DNA of 5,707 nucleotides from Candidatus Zixiibacteriota bacterium (GTDB taxonomy: Bacteria; Zixibacteria; MSB-5A5; GN15; PGXB01), in assembly GCA_030591405.1 (NCBI GenBank), contig JAUVBC010000159.1, positions 1 to 5,707 of the forward strand. The letters are read 5' to 3'. Positions 5,671 through 5,707 of this stretch are shown here, in pieces. The notes beneath the pieces were generated by a model. The model was given only the letters and a program-made list of their open reading frames with translations, searched no databases and had not been told where the DNA came from. The position numbers and the translations under genes were made by a program. Every line of letters begins with the position of its first letter. Position 1 is the first letter of the stretch.

Positions 5671-5687
5671 TACCCACCCAATGGGTA
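5671..5687 (+). promoter_or_regulatory. Hairpin at the predicted transcript start
   Basis: TACCCA and TGGGTA form a perfect 6-bp stem with a CCCAA loop. Placed at the proposed +1, it could stabilise the 5' end of the mRNA or act as an operator. It may equally be chance. Confidence 0.3.
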
Positions 5688-5707
5688 GGATACAAATTTA
5701 CGACAAA

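Larger units (their letters stand above)
5405..5707. other. Gene-free right flank
   Basis: No convincing gene is present. The stretch holds a hairpin (5445-5464), copy 3 of the dispersed repeat, and a promoter-like site with a hairpin near the edge. TGACGTCA (5578-5585), an 8-bp palindrome with another GACGT at 5593-5597, lies between them. The dockerin gene has no strong GC-rich terminator with a T-run immediately after its stop; the hairpin at 5445-5464 is the nearest structure. Confidence 0.6.

Overview
The window comes from a bacterial chromosome with moderate GC content. It carries the end of a heat-shock chaperone operon region (dnaK, truncated by the window edge, then dnaJ), a repeat-packed gene-free stretch, one gene for a large secreted beta-propeller protein ending in a dockerin domain, and a second repeat-bearing flank. 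A signal-peptide / SbsA-like Ig / FG-GAP propeller / cysteine-bearing type I dockerin layout, together with many short hairpin repeats between genes, fits an uncultured lineage of the Fibrobacteres-Chlorobi-Bacteroidetes side of the tree, such as candidate phylum Zixibacteria. This placement is an inference from protein style and has not been tested against a database.

Layout: 1-1647 is dnaK without its first ~95-100 codons. 1646-1690 is a hairpin terminator. 1692-1731 holds a candidate promoter with an inverted repeat lying over its -10 region. 1769-2920 is a complete dnaJ. 2921-3697 has no convincing gene but contains several hairpin repeats, two copies of a dispersed repeat, a 156-bp segment bounded by 11-bp inverted repeats, and the probable promoter of the next gene. 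3698-5404 is the secreted dockerin protein. 5405-5707 holds a third copy of the dispersed repeat and a promoter-like site pointing out of the window.

DnaK and DnaJ work together: DnaJ delivers unfolded clients and stimulates DnaK ATP hydrolysis. The terminator between them suggests that dnaJ is at least partly transcribed on its own. The dockerin protein is functionally unrelated; it is probably exported and docked onto a cohesin-bearing partner encoded elsewhere. The most interesting material is the dispersed repeat family (three copies plus fragments, each full copy preceded by a hairpin, one copy interrupted by a 19-nt palindromic insert) and the exactly 49-residue periodic seven-bladed propeller. 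I found no CRISPR array, RNA gene, transposase or defence system, and no strong case for a wholly new system.
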